Shown piece by piece: positions 13,975 to 27,101 of a DNA stretch of 64,000 bases. The stretch comes from Strigops habroptila. Its lineage: Eukaryota; Chordata; Aves; Psittaciformes; Psittacidae. A program made the translations under genes and the position numbers. Where the stretch lies: positions 3,392,796 through 3,456,795 of the forward strand of contig NC_044296.2 of assembly GCF_004027225.2 (NCBI RefSeq). Reading direction: 5' to 3'. Within the stretch, counting starts at the first letter, position 1. The number at the start of each line of letters is the position of its first letter. Under the pieces are notes generated by a model. That model ran no database searches. It was given only the letters and a program-made list of their open reading frames with translations, and was not told the origin of the DNA.

Positions 13975-14348
13975 TGTTCAGCCTGGAGAAGAGAAGCTGC
14001 GTGGAGACCTCAGAGCAGCTTCCAGTGTCTGAAGGGGGCTACAAGGATGCTGGAGAGGGACCTTCATCAGGGACTGTAGTGATAGGACAAGGGGTGATGG
14101 GTTCAAACTGAAACAGGAGTAGTTCAGGATAGATCTAAGGCAGAAGTTGTTCCCTGTGAGGGTGCTGAGGCGCTGGCACAGACTTTTTCCAGAGAAGCTG
14201 TGGCTGCCCCATCCCTGGCAGTGTTCAAGGCCAGGTTGGACACAGGGGCTTGGAGCAACCTGCTCCAGTGTGAGGTGTCCCTGCTCATGGCAGGGGGGTT
14301 GGAACTAGGTAGTCTTAAAATCCTTTCCAATCCAAACCATTCTATGAT
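13975..14348 (+). mobile_element. CR1 LINE 3' fragment
   Basis: Forward copy starting GTTCAGCCTGGAGAAGAG and ending AACCATTCTATGATT. Closely related to the 12.0-kb copy. Confidence 0.92.
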
Positions 14349-14918
14349 TGCTGCCCGGTGAGGAGGATGGAGTCACTTCTCTGGACGCCTTCTGGGGGCG
14401 CTTTGGCTATGCTGAGTCCAAGGGATCTTTTTCCCAAAGGAGGGTCTGCTTCAAAAGACAGCACACATTTGCTTGAAGCCTGGTCTTTGGTGATGGCTCC
14501 AAATTTACATCCCAGCCTTGGGTCAGCCCCATGAGCCTCTTCCTCTTGGTCACTGGCAGTGAAGCAGTTTATCTTCTGGAGAATTATATGGACTGAGCTG
14601 GACAAAGTTAGTTGATTAAGCAGGAGATCTCAGTAGTCCATTATCAACAGTCTGTTGACCAATGCCAGCCATCAAAGCCAGAGCAACTGGTGACATATCC
14701 ATCCTGGATTTTCTTAAGAGTGTCTCTTAGGTAGAAGATGTGATAGCAGCAACCTCTGGGAGCAAGGAGGAATGACCTCTGAGGTGCTTCTGTCTTACCT
14801 GATGCAAACATGGAATGTGCAGGTTTGGGGCCCATGGCAGCTGGTCTTGCCACCTCTGCACTTGCTTGTTCACCCACCAGATATGGCCTAGGAACCTTTC
14901 TACCCAAGTGCCCTTTCA

Positions 14919-15010
14919 TAGAACCATAGGATCACAGACTGGCTTGGGTTGGAAGGGACCTTAAAGCTCCTCCAGTTCCAACCCCCTGCCACAGGCAGGG
15001 ACACCTTCCT
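14919..15010 (-). mobile_element. CR1 LINE 3'-end fragment
   Basis: Reverse copy from CATAGAACCATAGGATCACA to CAGGCAGGGACACCTTCC. Confidence 0.85.
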
Positions 15011-17117
15011 CTGAACTTCTCTGGTCCTCTCCAGGGCTGACGGTGACTGTGGCAGTCCCAAGCTGCAGAGGACTTGGAGATGACACTGTCATGAACTCTG
15101 CAGGTGCTGAAGTATCTGAAGGACCATGGTTCCTCTCCTCCCCTCCCCATAATGGTTAAGGGAAGCTCTTGGTAGCTACTGGGCCAGGAGGCTACACAGG
15201 AGGAGGTTGCAATACTGAGAGATATCAAAGAACAGGTCAACTATAAAGCATCATTCATGTTATCCATAATAGCTTTGCAAACTGAACTTAGCTCACAGGA
15301 AGAGTAATGAGGTGCAATTCTCTGCTTGATCAGCTGCCATTACAGAGGAGTCAGCAGCTCCCGGGTGCTCTGGGTGAGCCCGGGAAAGGACACTCTTCCC
15401 TCATTGTCACCCAAGTGACAATGTGTCACTGGGGTGGCCTCAGCCCTTGGAAGCCCTCAGAAGGAAGGATTAGGTCAGGACTTGCCAGGAAAGGGGGTGG
15501 GAGTGTGCCACCAGCCCTGCAACTCATGGGGGATGAAGAAAGGGAATCAGTGCATCTGACCTGGCCCCATCCTCATCTCCTCCCTCCTTGGCAGTCTGCA
15601 GCATCTCATCACATTGCCTTCAGGCCAAGAAGCTTTCCGAGGCTGTCCAGCCCTTCGGAAGCAGCAGCAGCAGTTGCTGCAATCCAGTCTCACCATAAGT
15701 CAGAAGAGAATTTTTGTTGATTGCCATTGGCAGCTACATTAAAATCTTTACTGGGTGAAACCTGCATGAATAAAGAATGGCTTTCACTGAGCCATAGGCA
15801 ACTAGTTTGTCTTTGAACTGGAACATCCAAGTCTGCGTTTGCAGTCACTGTCCTCAAAGACAAAACCAGTCATTCTATGCCACGGGGTTTTACCCAGTGT
15901 AACCAGTGCAGTATTTTACAATATCACTTTGTCAGCACTAAAAAAAGAAGTGCTTAGATCCCTTTCTGAAATGTATTGCATTTCATAGGTGAATAGATTT
16001 TTGATTAGAGAAACACTGCTTTTTCCTTTCAAAAGTGCTTGGCTGAGATAATGCAAAGGCTGAACCTCATTTAATTATCAAGTCCTTTAAGTCCAGGCAG
16101 AGCAAACTCTCTTGCTGTCATCTTCATGGTGCAATTAGTTAATCCAAAGCCTGGACCAGCCCTCCTGGTGCTTTGCTAGGATGGTGACTGTGGTGCAGTA
16201 TTAAATCCATGCTCTGAAGTGCACTCAGAGTTGGTAGTTCTGATTGCCAGAGTCTTCCACATGCCTCAGGGAACTTATATCCCGCATTTCACCAAGGCTC
16301 ATCCAGCTTTTTTTTGTTGTAAGAGGTAAAATCTTCAGCAAAAGGATATCCTCCAACTCTAACACCTTTCCAAGAAGTTAGGGCAGGGTGGGAAGCTCCC
16401 ACCAGACATGTACTTTTGAACAAAGACTCCAGGAGATTGGGAGGAAGTTCAAGACAAAGCTATTATACGAGTTGGAGTTGGACTTCCAGCACAGACAGGG
16501 CTCCTCTTTATCTGCTCAGGGACAGAGGAATTGGGTACGGGGCTGGGAAGGACGAGGATCAGTGCAGGATAGCAAATAAAACCAAGGGAAAAGTGGACTT
16601 TGTGCTCTCAAAGCCTGGGACACATGTTCGTGTGTGTGGGCTGATTGGGTGCCTGCACTTGAGGGCTCTGGGAGACACAGAGATGGTGTGAAGAGTCTGC
16701 CCAGGAGCAGGGGAAGCTTTGTGTCACTCAGAGCTTGGTGGGCCACAGCCCACATGTGGACTCTGAATGCTCCTGTGTTGCTCTTCTCTTCATGGGGCTT
16801 TTTCCACCTCCTCTGGCACCAGGCAGAGGAGCCCCGAGGCAGCAGCTTCCAGGATGATGCATTCCTTAGGCTGTAGATACAGTGGCGTTGTCCACCCTTG
16901 GTTTCCCAGGCTGGTTGCAGCAATGCAGCCCTTTCTGGTGTGCAGGTGACAGCAGACACTCCGTTGGCTCTGTGCTGCAGTTCACAATGCAGAGTGCCCA
17001 TCGCACTGCTTCCACATCCTTGTTCATTGAGAGGTTGCATTATTTTGTTGCAAAATTTTGTAATGGTGATTTTTTTACATGTTTCATCCCTGTCTGGAGT
17101 GGAGGTGCCAGCTCAAG

Positions 17118-17168
17118 CAGGGATACAGCTGGAATCTTTACCCCTATGCTGGAATCTTTACCTCCATG
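17118..17168. repeat. Short direct repeat
   Basis: GCTGGAATCTTTACC occurs twice, the two copies starting 20 bp apart in near-tandem. Confidence 0.7.
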
Positions 17169-17289
17169 CAATCAGCTTACACATACACCCATCCAACTGC
17201 CTGCAGATGTCTTGGGAAGCAGAGCAGAGATGTTCCTGCATACACTACAGGTCTTGTTCTGTGTCCTGTAGGGTCTGGTATCCTGTGTA

Positions 17290-17600
17290 CCAGCTGGAGA
17301 TGGACTCTGCATCAGGGACTGTAGCGATAGGACAAGAGGTGGTGGGTTCAACATTAAACAGGGGAGATTCAGGTTAGATATAAGGCAGAAGTTCTTCCCT
17401 GTGAGGGTGCTGAGGCGCTGGCACAGGGTGCCCAGAGAAGCTGTGGCTGCCCCATCCCTGGCAGTGTTCAAGGCCAGGTTGGACAGAGGGGCTTGGAGCA
17501 AGCTGCTCTAGTGGAAGGTGTCCCTGCCCGTGGCAGGGGGTTGGAACTAAATGAGCTTTAAGGTCCCTTCCAACTCAACTCATTCCAGAATTCGATGATC
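17290..17600 (+). mobile_element. CR1 LINE 3' fragment
   Basis: Forward copy from AGATGGACTCTGCATCAGGG through GAAGTTCTTCCCTGTGAGGG to CTCATTCCAGAATTCGATGA. Confidence 0.9.
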
Positions 17601-18809
17601 CTGTGTACAAGTCATGGCTTGACTATAAAGGGGTGCAAAGGTAATTTGCCCAGAATCAGTGGTCTTGGCAAATCCACATTTAGCTACTAAAGGTATTTTA
17701 TGCTTATCCTGCTGCTGGTTTCATGAAGGAGAAATCTGCTCTCCCCACACAAACCCCAGAGCTGGAGGGTCCTGCACAAGGTCTATTGAAGCCTTGCTCC
17801 CATGGGCTCTTTGCCTGCAGTGCTGGAAACTGCTGGATCAGAGGAGACCTGCTTGCTCTCCGCAAGATGCCACCATGCAGAACAGTAAAAGTCACTGCCG
17901 TTGTTGCAGCAAGGAGTGACTCCCATGCCTGGTGTGGGCTTGTGCTCCACAGCAAGCCAGGTTGCAATAGTGAGGATCTACACCATCCCCAGCCCTGCTG
18001 CTGCTCACCCATACTCTATTCCCTGTGCTGTTGGGATGGTGTAGGCTGCACACCCGCATGCTCAGCACTCTTCCTGCTCCTCTTGGCTCTTCCTCAGTGC
18101 AAAGTGCCCAGTCGGTGTCACAGATGCAGCCTGCTCTGCTGGAGACAATCCCAGCAAGGGAAATCCTGTCTGACCCACAACATGGCTCAACTCCTGGAGA
18201 GCTCTCAGCTGAAGTAATTGTGTTTGCACAAACAACCCTCATCAGTTTAAAGAGGATAAGATCAGCAGGAGCTCATTGAAATGCAGCCACAGTCTCCACG
18301 GTGGAGCAGAGCTGCTGTCACAGTCTGACACAGGAGCAGCTGGACCAGAGGATGCTCTGGGGGCATGGTCCTTCCTGAGCTGGTGCAAGGTGTTGGTTGC
18401 AGCCTGGATCTCCAGAGCATCTCTGTGCATTGCACCCAGCTGGCTTCTGAGACAGGCGAAAGGCTGGAGGACAAATTGAGGACCCCTCTGAACAGACTGG
18501 GCTTAGAAATGGTAGCAAAGCCTGGAGCAGACTTCTTCACAGAAAGCAAACTGCCAGTGGACATGGGGAGGGGTTGGTTTACATGCCCTTGTCCTCACAG
18601 CCCACCAGCCTGGGGAAAAGGGTGATGGGGAAAGACCCAGTCACTCTGAGAGAGATGCGGTGGGCAAATGAGCCACCATGGGAAGCCCATAGCAACAGCT
18701 GGAAATGATGAACGCTGATGCCATCATCTCAGGGGTCGGCTGCTATTCTGAGACTGGCACTGTGCTGGTATGAGACCAGCTTGGAGGACTCATCCTGGCC
18801 AGGAGCTCT

Positions 18810-18957
18810 GATGCACCATCCCTGGAGACATTCAAGGCCAGGCTGGATGTGATTCTGGGCAACCTGGTTTAGTTGATGTCCCTGCTCTTTGCCGGGGGGT
18901 TGTTCTATATGAGCTTTGAAAGGTCCTTTCCAACCCAAACTATTCTATGATTCTATG
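18810..18957 (+). mobile_element. CR1 LINE 3'-end fragment
   Basis: Forward, diverged copy from CACCATCCCTGGAGACATTC to ACTATTCTATGATTCTATG. Confidence 0.85.
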
Positions 18958-19042
18958 TTGAGGACATGGCAAGCTGACTTGGCTAAACATGGGGCATGAG
19001 GCACATGAAAATCATGGCTCTGGAGCCAAAGGGAGGGTTAGA

Positions 19043-19074
19043 TGGGGCTTAACTAGACTGGGGCTTAACTAGAC
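19043..19074. repeat. 16-bp tandem duplication
   Basis: Two exact copies of TGGGGCTTAACTAGAC, followed by degenerate ACTGGGCT-like words to about 19140. Confidence 0.85.
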
Positions 19075-20753
19075 TGGATTGGCCTAGGATGGGCTGGAAG
19101 GGACTGGGCTATACTGGGCTGAAATGAGGTTGGGTGGATTTCATGAAGGATGCTCTGCCAGTGGGTACCCATCAGCAGGGGAGCTCTGAGGATCCTGGGC
19201 ACCAGCAGGTCCTGTGGCTCCAGGGGACATGGCTCCACAGACAGTGCAACCACAAAGCACGAAAGGTCTGTTCCATGAGTGCGTGTGAGGAAGCCCTTTA
19301 GGAACTGTTCATTCACACACTCCTGCCAGAGAACTAGCAAAGCAATATTAATTTTGCAGGGAGGCCACTAATGGGACTTGTCTCCCCTTTTCCTCTGGCA
19401 GTGAGTGTGTCTCATCTCACACTGATGGAGTGTGAGACTGGTCTCTGTAGGCATCTTTCAGAAAACCCATTTCAATTAGCAGCTAAGATGGATGGGGCAG
19501 GAAATTGCATGGTTATTTCCAGATATTTGCAGTGAATCACCTCGTTGTAGGAAGGGGACATGCTGCACTGTGGTGAAGGGGCTGGGAATCACCGTGATGC
19601 TCCTCTGAGACCATTGCACATACATAGAGAAGTTTGCTTTTATGGTGGTTTGGTGATGAATTGTTGCAGGATGGATTTTTGCACTGGGTAATTGCCAAAA
19701 TTGTAAAGGGGAAGCAACATGGGGAAGGACCACATCAGCTCCCAGCAGCTACATGCAACCTTGACATCTAATCCACACTTGTAGGTGCCTCCAACAACCA
19801 GTTGGAGTCTCTTTTGTCCCCTCCTGAGCACCTGGATGAGGAGAGGTGACTGTTTTTCTCCAGAGCAGGTACCAGTGGGTGTCCCCCCTGGTTTGCCTCA
19901 CATGAACTCTTCCCACCTCTATCTCCTTGGGACTCCTGTACACCAGGACCTGAGCTCTCTTCTTTCTTTCATAGGGATTTGCATGTGCAATGATACACTG
20001 TTCAGCAGGACCCATGAGCCATATGTGGCCAAAGCAGTAATGGCTCAGGGGTAAAACTGTGCTCAAAGGGGCTTCCTGTTCCCAGGGCTTGACTTGAAAA
20101 CGTTCCTGGAGTGGCTGGGAATGGCCAAATCCTTCTTGCTGGGGCCCTTGGAGGAGCTCAGCCAGCCAGGCTGTGCCAAGAGTCTTGGTGGTGTGACCAA
20201 GTATATTTATTTGCAGGTCATTTTTCCCTTGCTGAGCTCCTCCTGGCAGGGGCCTGGACCCTGTTATTGCTGCATCTTTTCGCTCGAGGATGTCCCTTGA
20301 AGCTGGGTGTGGATAATGACCCTATGATCAGTCTGTCCTGGTCGTGGTGACCAAACATCTGATGCTAGTTCTTCCTCCAAATTGCAACTCGAGGCTCCAA
20401 AGCTCCTGTTGCCTTTCTCCAGTGGAAATGCATCCTTCGAGTTTGCTCATAGAGCTCTGGCTCACGGAGGTGGAGAGGGCACAAGGTGGGAGGCAGCAGC
20501 AGCAGACGCATGCTCATCCTCTGGGGTCTCGTGCAGGGCTGGTTAGGCAGCAAGGGCTGTGCTGGGTTCCTGGTCCAGGTCCAGGCATGTAGTCAGGCTC
20601 CTGGAGCTCTCCCAGAACCTGGGCATGTTTCCCTGTGAGCTGGGTGTGACTCTGTGCAAGCTCTGTGCATCCCAGGAAGCTGGATTGTGCTGCTTCACCC
20701 TGGGGGTGGAAGGTGCTCATGGGTCTGCGCTGGGATTCTGCTGTACCTTGAAC

Positions 20754-21045
20754 ATAGAATCACAGAATCAGCCAGGTTGGAAAAGACCTTTAAGATCATC
20801 AAGTCCAACCGTTCCCCAGCGCTGCCAAGGCCACCACTAACCCAGGGCACTGAGGGCCTCATCTACACGGTGTGTGAACACTTGCAGGGACGGTGACTCC
20901 AGCACTGCCCTGGGCAGCCTGTTCCAATGCCTGAGCACCCTTTGGGGAAGGGATTGTTCCTCAGCTCCATCTAAACCTGCCCTGGGGCAGCTTGAGGCCA
21001 TTTTCTCTTGCCCCATCCCTTGTTCCTTGGGAGAAGAGATACCTC
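20754..21045 (-). mobile_element. CR1 LINE 3' fragment
   Basis: Reverse copy beginning ATAGAATCACAGAATCAGCC, with CCACCACTAACCCAGGGCAC and ending near CCATCCCTTGTTCCTTGGGA. Confidence 0.9.
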
Positions 21046-24000
21046 AATGGCCAGCTGTGTCCCCAGCATCTCTTTGATGCATGGCCCCTTGTCCTGGGTG
21101 CAGCAGGCAATGGTCTGGGTGGCAGGGGTCTGCCTGCCCAGCAGAGATGCTGTGCTTGCTCCAGTGCATCCCAGGCTTCCAAGACTGGGGCTGTGGGTCT
21201 GGGACAGGCACACTGTGGACAGACAGAGGTTTTGGATGTCTTGGAGCAGCAGTGATGCAGGAGCACTGCCCTGGGGATTAAAGGGTCTTTTGCAGGGGGA
21301 ACAGAGGGATCCAGGAGCTGTAGGCCAGGCTCAGCCCCCAGCGCTGTGCTCTCCCATGGTCTGGCATTCCCAGGCAGGCAGCTCAGGAAACTTCTCTCGT
21401 CTCCAATTGCTGTGCTCCACCTTTTATTCTAATTGATTCTGCATCGCCATAGGAACCCGCTCCAGCGTGAGTGAGGAGCAGCTGCCTTCCCTGGGCGCTC
21501 CGGCAGAGAGGCGGCTGCTCCTTCCTTCGAGATGGCAAGTGATGGAGCCGGGATTCCAGGTACCATCTGTGCCCCATCCATCCCCTCTGGAGCACTCATG
21601 GGGAGCAGAGCTGGGGAGTGCAGGGGGGGTAGTTCCCTCTGTGCTTAGCTGCCAGAGACCCCCCCACTCCTCACGGTGGTGGGCGCAGGAGATGGGGTTG
21701 GCGTTGTTTGTCTGATGCTGGGGTCCAGTAGAGCTTCTGATGGATGGAGAGGGCAGGAGGCTGGGCTTTGGGGTGGGATGGGTGGGAGCAACCTTTCCTG
21801 GGGGGTTATATTCTTCCCGGGTGGCTTGGCTTGGCAGCAGTGGGTTTTCGATGTGTGCTGGGATAACAGTGGAGAGAAGGCATGTGAGGGTGTGCTGCAG
21901 AATCCTGCACTTGGCTGGGCTTCCCATGCCCTCCAGGGAGACCAGGGATCACAGAGCCTGGCATTTGGAGGCAAGCATCTCTCCTTAGCATCTCCCCATG
22001 GCTGAAGGGTCACCCCTTTCACTTGCAAGAAAGTGGATGGGACATCCCTCACACTCAGTGTCTCATGCTCCTGCCCTGGCCTGATCCACTTGGTTCTCCC
22101 TTCCATGCCTGTGGTCTGCTTATCTTCCCCTCACTGCTGGACATGGCTGCAATCCTGCCAGAAAAGCTGCCTTTCTGGGAGAGCCCCTCCACAGTGGCTG
22201 CGTGGGTTTGGAGAAGTCATGGTAGAGAAGGTGGCCTTCCCGTTAGCCATGGGCTGGTTTAGCAGAAGACTGGCCAAGCTCTTAGATTAAGGTTTGGGAT
22301 ACAGATGTGTTGGTCTGGGCTGAAGTTCCAGCCTGTCCTGCCGTTTCTTGTGATGGAAGGTGCTTGAAGAGAGAAGCTGTGAGCTTTAGAGCATGAGGGT
22401 TCATTGTCTGCATCACTCCAACTGGAGGATCCTGCTGAGACTTGGGATCTTCCTTGAGCATGGGTCCTGTGGCAGGGTATCTCCTGGACCCATCGTCCAT
22501 CCACATGCTGAGCCCTCACAGGGCCAGGTGATGGAGAGGGATTCATGAAGGATCCTCCTGAATCCTGCTGTAGGTAACAAGCATTAACAGACAAGGAGCT
22601 CTGGTTCCTTGTCAGTGACTGGCACTGCCTGTCCCTGGGAATCTGCCCGGTGTTTGCCTGTGCAACCCACCCCATAGGTGGTTCAGACACAGCCAGGCTG
22701 ATGCAGGGGGGTCTCAGCATCCCTCCTGGACCACAGTGCTGTCTGTACAACATACATAACCCACCTTGGCGGGGACAGGAGGGTGTCTCCCTGCCAGGGA
22801 TGGGCAGTGCAGGGTGCTGGGGTTAAAGCTCAGGTGCCATCCTGGCAGCAATAAGAGGGAAGCTGGGAAGGAGAGGTTGCACACACTGGATTCCTGAAAT
22901 GGGAAACAACTTTGTTCCTGCTGGGCCTCGCTGTCTGCTGAGGAAGGGCAGAAAACATGGCCCCTGCATGAGTCCTGCATCAGCAGCTGGTGGCAAAGAC
23001 AGGAGCAGATTCCCAGGGACAATGCAGCAACTTGGCTTTGGGATGCGCAGGAAAGGAAGACAGAAAAACATGTGGATAGTCCCAGCCCTGTTTGTTCACA
23101 GGGCTAGGGTGCATCCCATAAAGCAGCAGGAGAACACAGCCTGGAGGTTCACAAGGTGCTTTACTATGGGGCAGAAACACTTCTGAGGGCACAGTGCAGC
23201 TCTTTGCTCCAGGGGTCTGCATCCCCTTGGAAGTTCAGCTTCCCGTGGCAGAGCCCCTGGTTGTGCTCACACTGGCAGCCGTGCAGTATTCCAGTGGGAT
23301 TCATTCGCTCGACCCAGCAGCAGCATTTACTGGAAAAGGCAACATAAACCCTGCAAAGAATTCATGAGCAACATGGGACAGTGCCAAGCACAAGGGTGCA
23401 CTTCCCAGGAAGGCATCCAGCTGCCTCCATCCCAGCAGGATCCTGTGGCGAGCGGATCCGCCTCAGGCAGACGGACCCTTTGCTTTGGAATACAGTAGTG
23501 GAAGGAGATGGGGGTCACCGCAGCCCTGCTGCATTCACAGTAAAGCCTTTCCCCATCCCTAAGGAGCTTAGGTCCTAGAAATCCTCCTGCTTGGCAGATC
23601 CTATTTGCCTACAGCCCCGGCGAGGGCGTTTGCTGTTGGATCTCCCTGGTGATCACATTTGCTGTCTGGTGGCAACAGGCGGTTGTGCACCATGTGCAGC
23701 GCTGCAATGAATATTTACCAAGGGGAGCACACGGGGCCTGTGAGGTCCCTGGCTCCCACAGAGCAGCAGATGCGCTCACAGCCCTTTGCCAGAGCCCTGC
23801 GTTAGTGCTTATGCCACACTTCCCCCCCTGCCCTGCTCATTTTGGCCACAGAACCAGCTTCATTTCACATTCCGAGGATGCTGGATGCAGCATTTTGACT
23901 TTTACTGCTACATGTCTCAGATATGGGGAGCAAGATTAGGGTTGTCCTTTCCAAAGCAGGGTTATTTTAGCACTGGCCTGATGGATTCACTCCAGTTCTT

Positions 24001-24690
24001 ATTCTGTGTGCAGTCATTTTATTCTGGTCTCTATAAAATCTTCATTTGAATTGAAGCATTTTAGCCCCTGCTGGCTCTCCTCCATCAAAACTGGCTCCAC
24101 TTTCTTCTCTTAAGACTTAAGTCGCATTTCTCATTGTTATATAATTGTAAATGTCTATTTTGGGGTATAAAAGCACTAAGCTGGGTTTATTTTCGAGTGT
24201 GTAAATTGAATAATTCCCTAGTTGTTGGACTGCGTTCCTGACACCTCGTAATGAAACCCTGTTCTACTGTGCCTCGCGTCATCTTCCAGTGCCGTTCTTT
24301 GAGCAGATCAACCCTTTCTGGTGCAATTCTGCTTTATTGTGCAAATCATGTGGGTCTTTTTGAATCCCTGCTGAGAAAATACACATCCTGCAACCAGAGC
24401 TCGGCTCCCTGCTCACTATCCCCTGCACACCGTGCATGGAGCATGGACTGTGCACTAATGCAGAGCAAAGCGTGGCTGTGCCAAGGCTCCAGGCGTCATC
24501 TTTTATTTGCTAGTGGGTGTAAAGCGTTTGAAGGAGGAACAGATTTGTTTGAGCAAGGTTACTCTACTGTAAATTGGAAGTAAGCAAAACCCAAAATGTT
24601 AGCATCCAGAAATTGCTTTCTGGCTGACACAGGAGACTTTATCCAGCTGCTTTTCCTAATCAGGCTCTGATTCTGCTTTGGACACTTCTT

Positions 24691-25025
24691 AGAATCCCAG
24701 CATGGTTTGTGTTGGAAGGGACCTTAAAGCTCACCCAGCTCCAACCCCCTGCCACGGGCAGGGACACCTTCCACTAGAGCAGGTTGCTCCAAGCCCCTGT
24801 GTCCAACCTGGCCTTGAACACTGCCAGGGATGGGGCAGCCACAGCTTCTCTGGGCACCCTGTGCCAGCGCCTCAGCACCCTCACTGCCAAAACTCCTTAT
24901 ACCCAGCCTGGATCTCCCATCTTTTAGTTTAAAACCATTACCCCGGTCCTCATCTTGCTTGTAAGCCCCTTGAAGTATTGAAAGGCCACAATAAATTCTC
25001 CCCGGAACCTTCTCTTCTCCAGGCT
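24691..25025 (-). mobile_element. CR1 LINE 3' fragment
   Basis: Reverse copy from AGAATCCCAGCATGGTTTG through CACTAGAGCAGGTTGCTCCA to the CCTTCTCTTCTCCAGGCT end. Confidence 0.9.
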
Positions 25026-26214
25026 CTTGTGCTTTCCCATCCACTACCTATCGCTAGGTCTGGACTCCTGGTCAAAAACCTGCAAGGACTCAAGGGGCAG
25101 AGTAAGCTGATGCATGCAGAAGTGTCTGGGCATAGTCCAGGGACCAGGCTATGTCATGATGGTGCTTTGCAGCCCCATCCCTGCTAAGAGCCCATCACCT
25201 CCCTTCTGTGCCCACTCAGCTGCTCAGCTTGGAGGTGTGTGCAGTGGGAAGGGTGAGCCCTCCATCCCAGATGGCATCCTGCATCCTGCATCTCATTCCA
25301 TATTTGCCATTCCCAAATTAACATTTGCGACATGTTTCATACCCAGGAAAATCGCAGCCCGGCGTTGCAGAATTGTTGACAGTGATCCTCTTCCTTTGTG
25401 AGTTCTGTCCCTATTAAGCAATTTCCTTGCTCATATAGATTCTTTTTAGTTACTAAGGGAACATGAATCTTAATAAAACTCAATCAAATGTTCCTTAAAT
25501 AACAGCTGCCTTCGTTTAACTGCCTCATCAGCTGGTTCTTTCCTCCAGGAAATGAAGATCTGCCTCTTTACACAGTAATGAAAAAGCAACAGATCCCAAA
25601 TGTGAGGGAAATCCTTGATCCTGGATGCTACAGGATATAATACCAGGAACAGCATTTAACAGAAAAACTTGTATTTTGTCCTGAATGTGCCTGTTCCTCC
25701 CTATACTTTTGATGTGAGTTAGCTGGGCACCTCCAGATACATGATTTGTGCTCGAGTAGCTTCTATTGCAGCAGAGCCCGTCCTGTGAGTCTCTGGCACT
25801 GAGAACCACTGAGAACCATGAAGGGGGGTTTTCTCAACCCAGATGTGTCCATGGGGAGCATAAATCTCCCCTGAGCGCAGGGAATTGCAGTCAAGTGGCA
25901 GTGGTGCCCCAGGAACACAATGCTTTCAAAGCCCAAGGGATACCTGAGTGCTCCAAGGGCACTATGAGCTCTGTGAGTAGATGGAGGCTGTAGAGAGCTG
26001 TGCCTCTCCCCTGAGACCTCTGTGGAGAGGAGCAGGATGCTCTGTCCCATCAATGCTCCTCCATAGGTGGGTATCCCTCCCCTAGATAGGATCACGTGGA
26101 GCCATCACCACTGGCTGCGGAGGGAAGACTCAAGTGCTCTCTGCCCAAGGGGAAGCTCCTCCAAGCTCAGTTCACTCATCTCCATCCTCCTGCCCTCCCT
26201 CAAGTTGTCCCGGT

Positions 26215-26428
26215 GGGGTTTGCAGTGGCTATTAGGAAGCATTTCTTCACTGGAAGGGTTGTCAAGTGTTGGGACAGGCTGCCCAGGGCAGTGGTGGACT
26301 CACCATCCCTGTAGGAATTTAGAAGACATGACGCACTTAGGGTTTAGTGGTGGCCTTGGCAGTGCCAGGTTAACGGTTGGACTTCATGAGCTTAAAGGTC
26401 TTTTCCAGCCTAAACGATTCTCTGATGT
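26215..26428 (+). mobile_element. CR1 LINE 3' fragment
   Basis: Forward copy with TTAGGAAGCATTTCTTCACT, GGACAGGCTGCCCAGGGCAG and a terminal AACGATTCTCTGAT. Ends about 560 bp before the candidate CTXN1 leader exon. Confidence 0.85.
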
Positions 26429-26987
26429 GGTATCCGTGCTTATTTGACTCATCCCTGAACCCCAGAGAGCAGCTTGTTCCCCTTGTTGCTGCTCTTGGCT
26501 TTTATTTTGCTGCTGTTGGAGGAAATGATTGTTAAAGCCTGCAAGCACTGTTTGTCACCATGTCCAGGAGCTGTAGGAAGGGAATGGGAGCAGGTCCTCA
26601 GTGTGAGTCAGAGCCAGGCTGAACCTGCTCTGGGCTGTATCTGGGTACTTTGGCCTTGGCACTGGCCTCTGCCTTTTCCACTGATACTGCTCCCAGACAG
26701 GGATGGGATATTGCTGCCTGGGAGGGCAGGGGGATGCTTTGGCTGTTTCCTGGTATCTCCTGGTGGGGCTTTTCCTTTTTCCTCGGTCTCCACAGCACTG
26801 AGGGCACTCAGGCTCCAGGATGCTGCAAGAGGAGGTTGGTGTGGATGTTCTCCTGGGTGAACTCCATCCAGTGCTTATCTGACTGAGAACTTCCGAGGTG
26901 CCTTGTGGTGTTTTGCTGTGACTCCGAGTGACTGTTGGTTCTTTTAACCTCTTCTGCTCTCTTTGTCCTTCTGCTTTGCTTCCCTAG

Positions 26988-27101
26988 CCCAAGAAAGCTG
27001 GACCCTGGAGATCTTCCCTCACTGACGTGGCTGTTCGGACACAGCCTTCTCCTCCTCCTGCTGCAATAGCAATGCTAGTGTCCCCATGCAGCTGCAGTGA
27101 G
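26988..27101 (+). other. CTXN1: Candidate CTXN1 non-coding 5' exon
   Basis: A 114-bp segment with a strong acceptor (ctttgcttccctag) and a strong donor (GAG then gtacgt). It lies 439 bp before the coding exon on the same strand. Cortexin genes commonly have a spliced non-coding leader. No transcript evidence is available, so the exon is a prediction. Confidence 0.5.

Larger units (their letters stand above)
7387..20753. other. Non-coding region between CR1 copies
   Basis: Interrupted by the CR1 fragments listed separately (12.0, 14.0, 14.9, 17.3 and 18.8 kb). AT-rich, non-repetitive blocks stand out at 10540-10915, 12700-12930 and 15940-16150. No coding exon recognised. Confidence 0.65.
21046..26987. 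other. Non-coding region upstream of CTXN1
   Basis: Holds CR1 copies at 24.7 and 26.2 kb, a CpG-rich patch at 21395-21555 and AT-rich blocks at 23990-24240 and 25300-25560, with a TATAAAAG word near 24168. It may be CTXN1 promoter or first-intron sequence; nothing coding was recognised. Confidence 0.6.

Noticed and set aside
24702..25044. ORFs repeated in several places (for example translations containing [19 protein letters not shown])
   Set aside because: These are translations of the CR1 3' untranslated end and recur at every CR1 copy.
1..26987. Coding exons of SNAPC2, TIMM44 or ELAVL1 (neighbours of CTXN1 in mammals)
   Set aside because: I looked for their conserved domains (RRM motifs for ELAVL1, for example) in the short ORFs and saw none.
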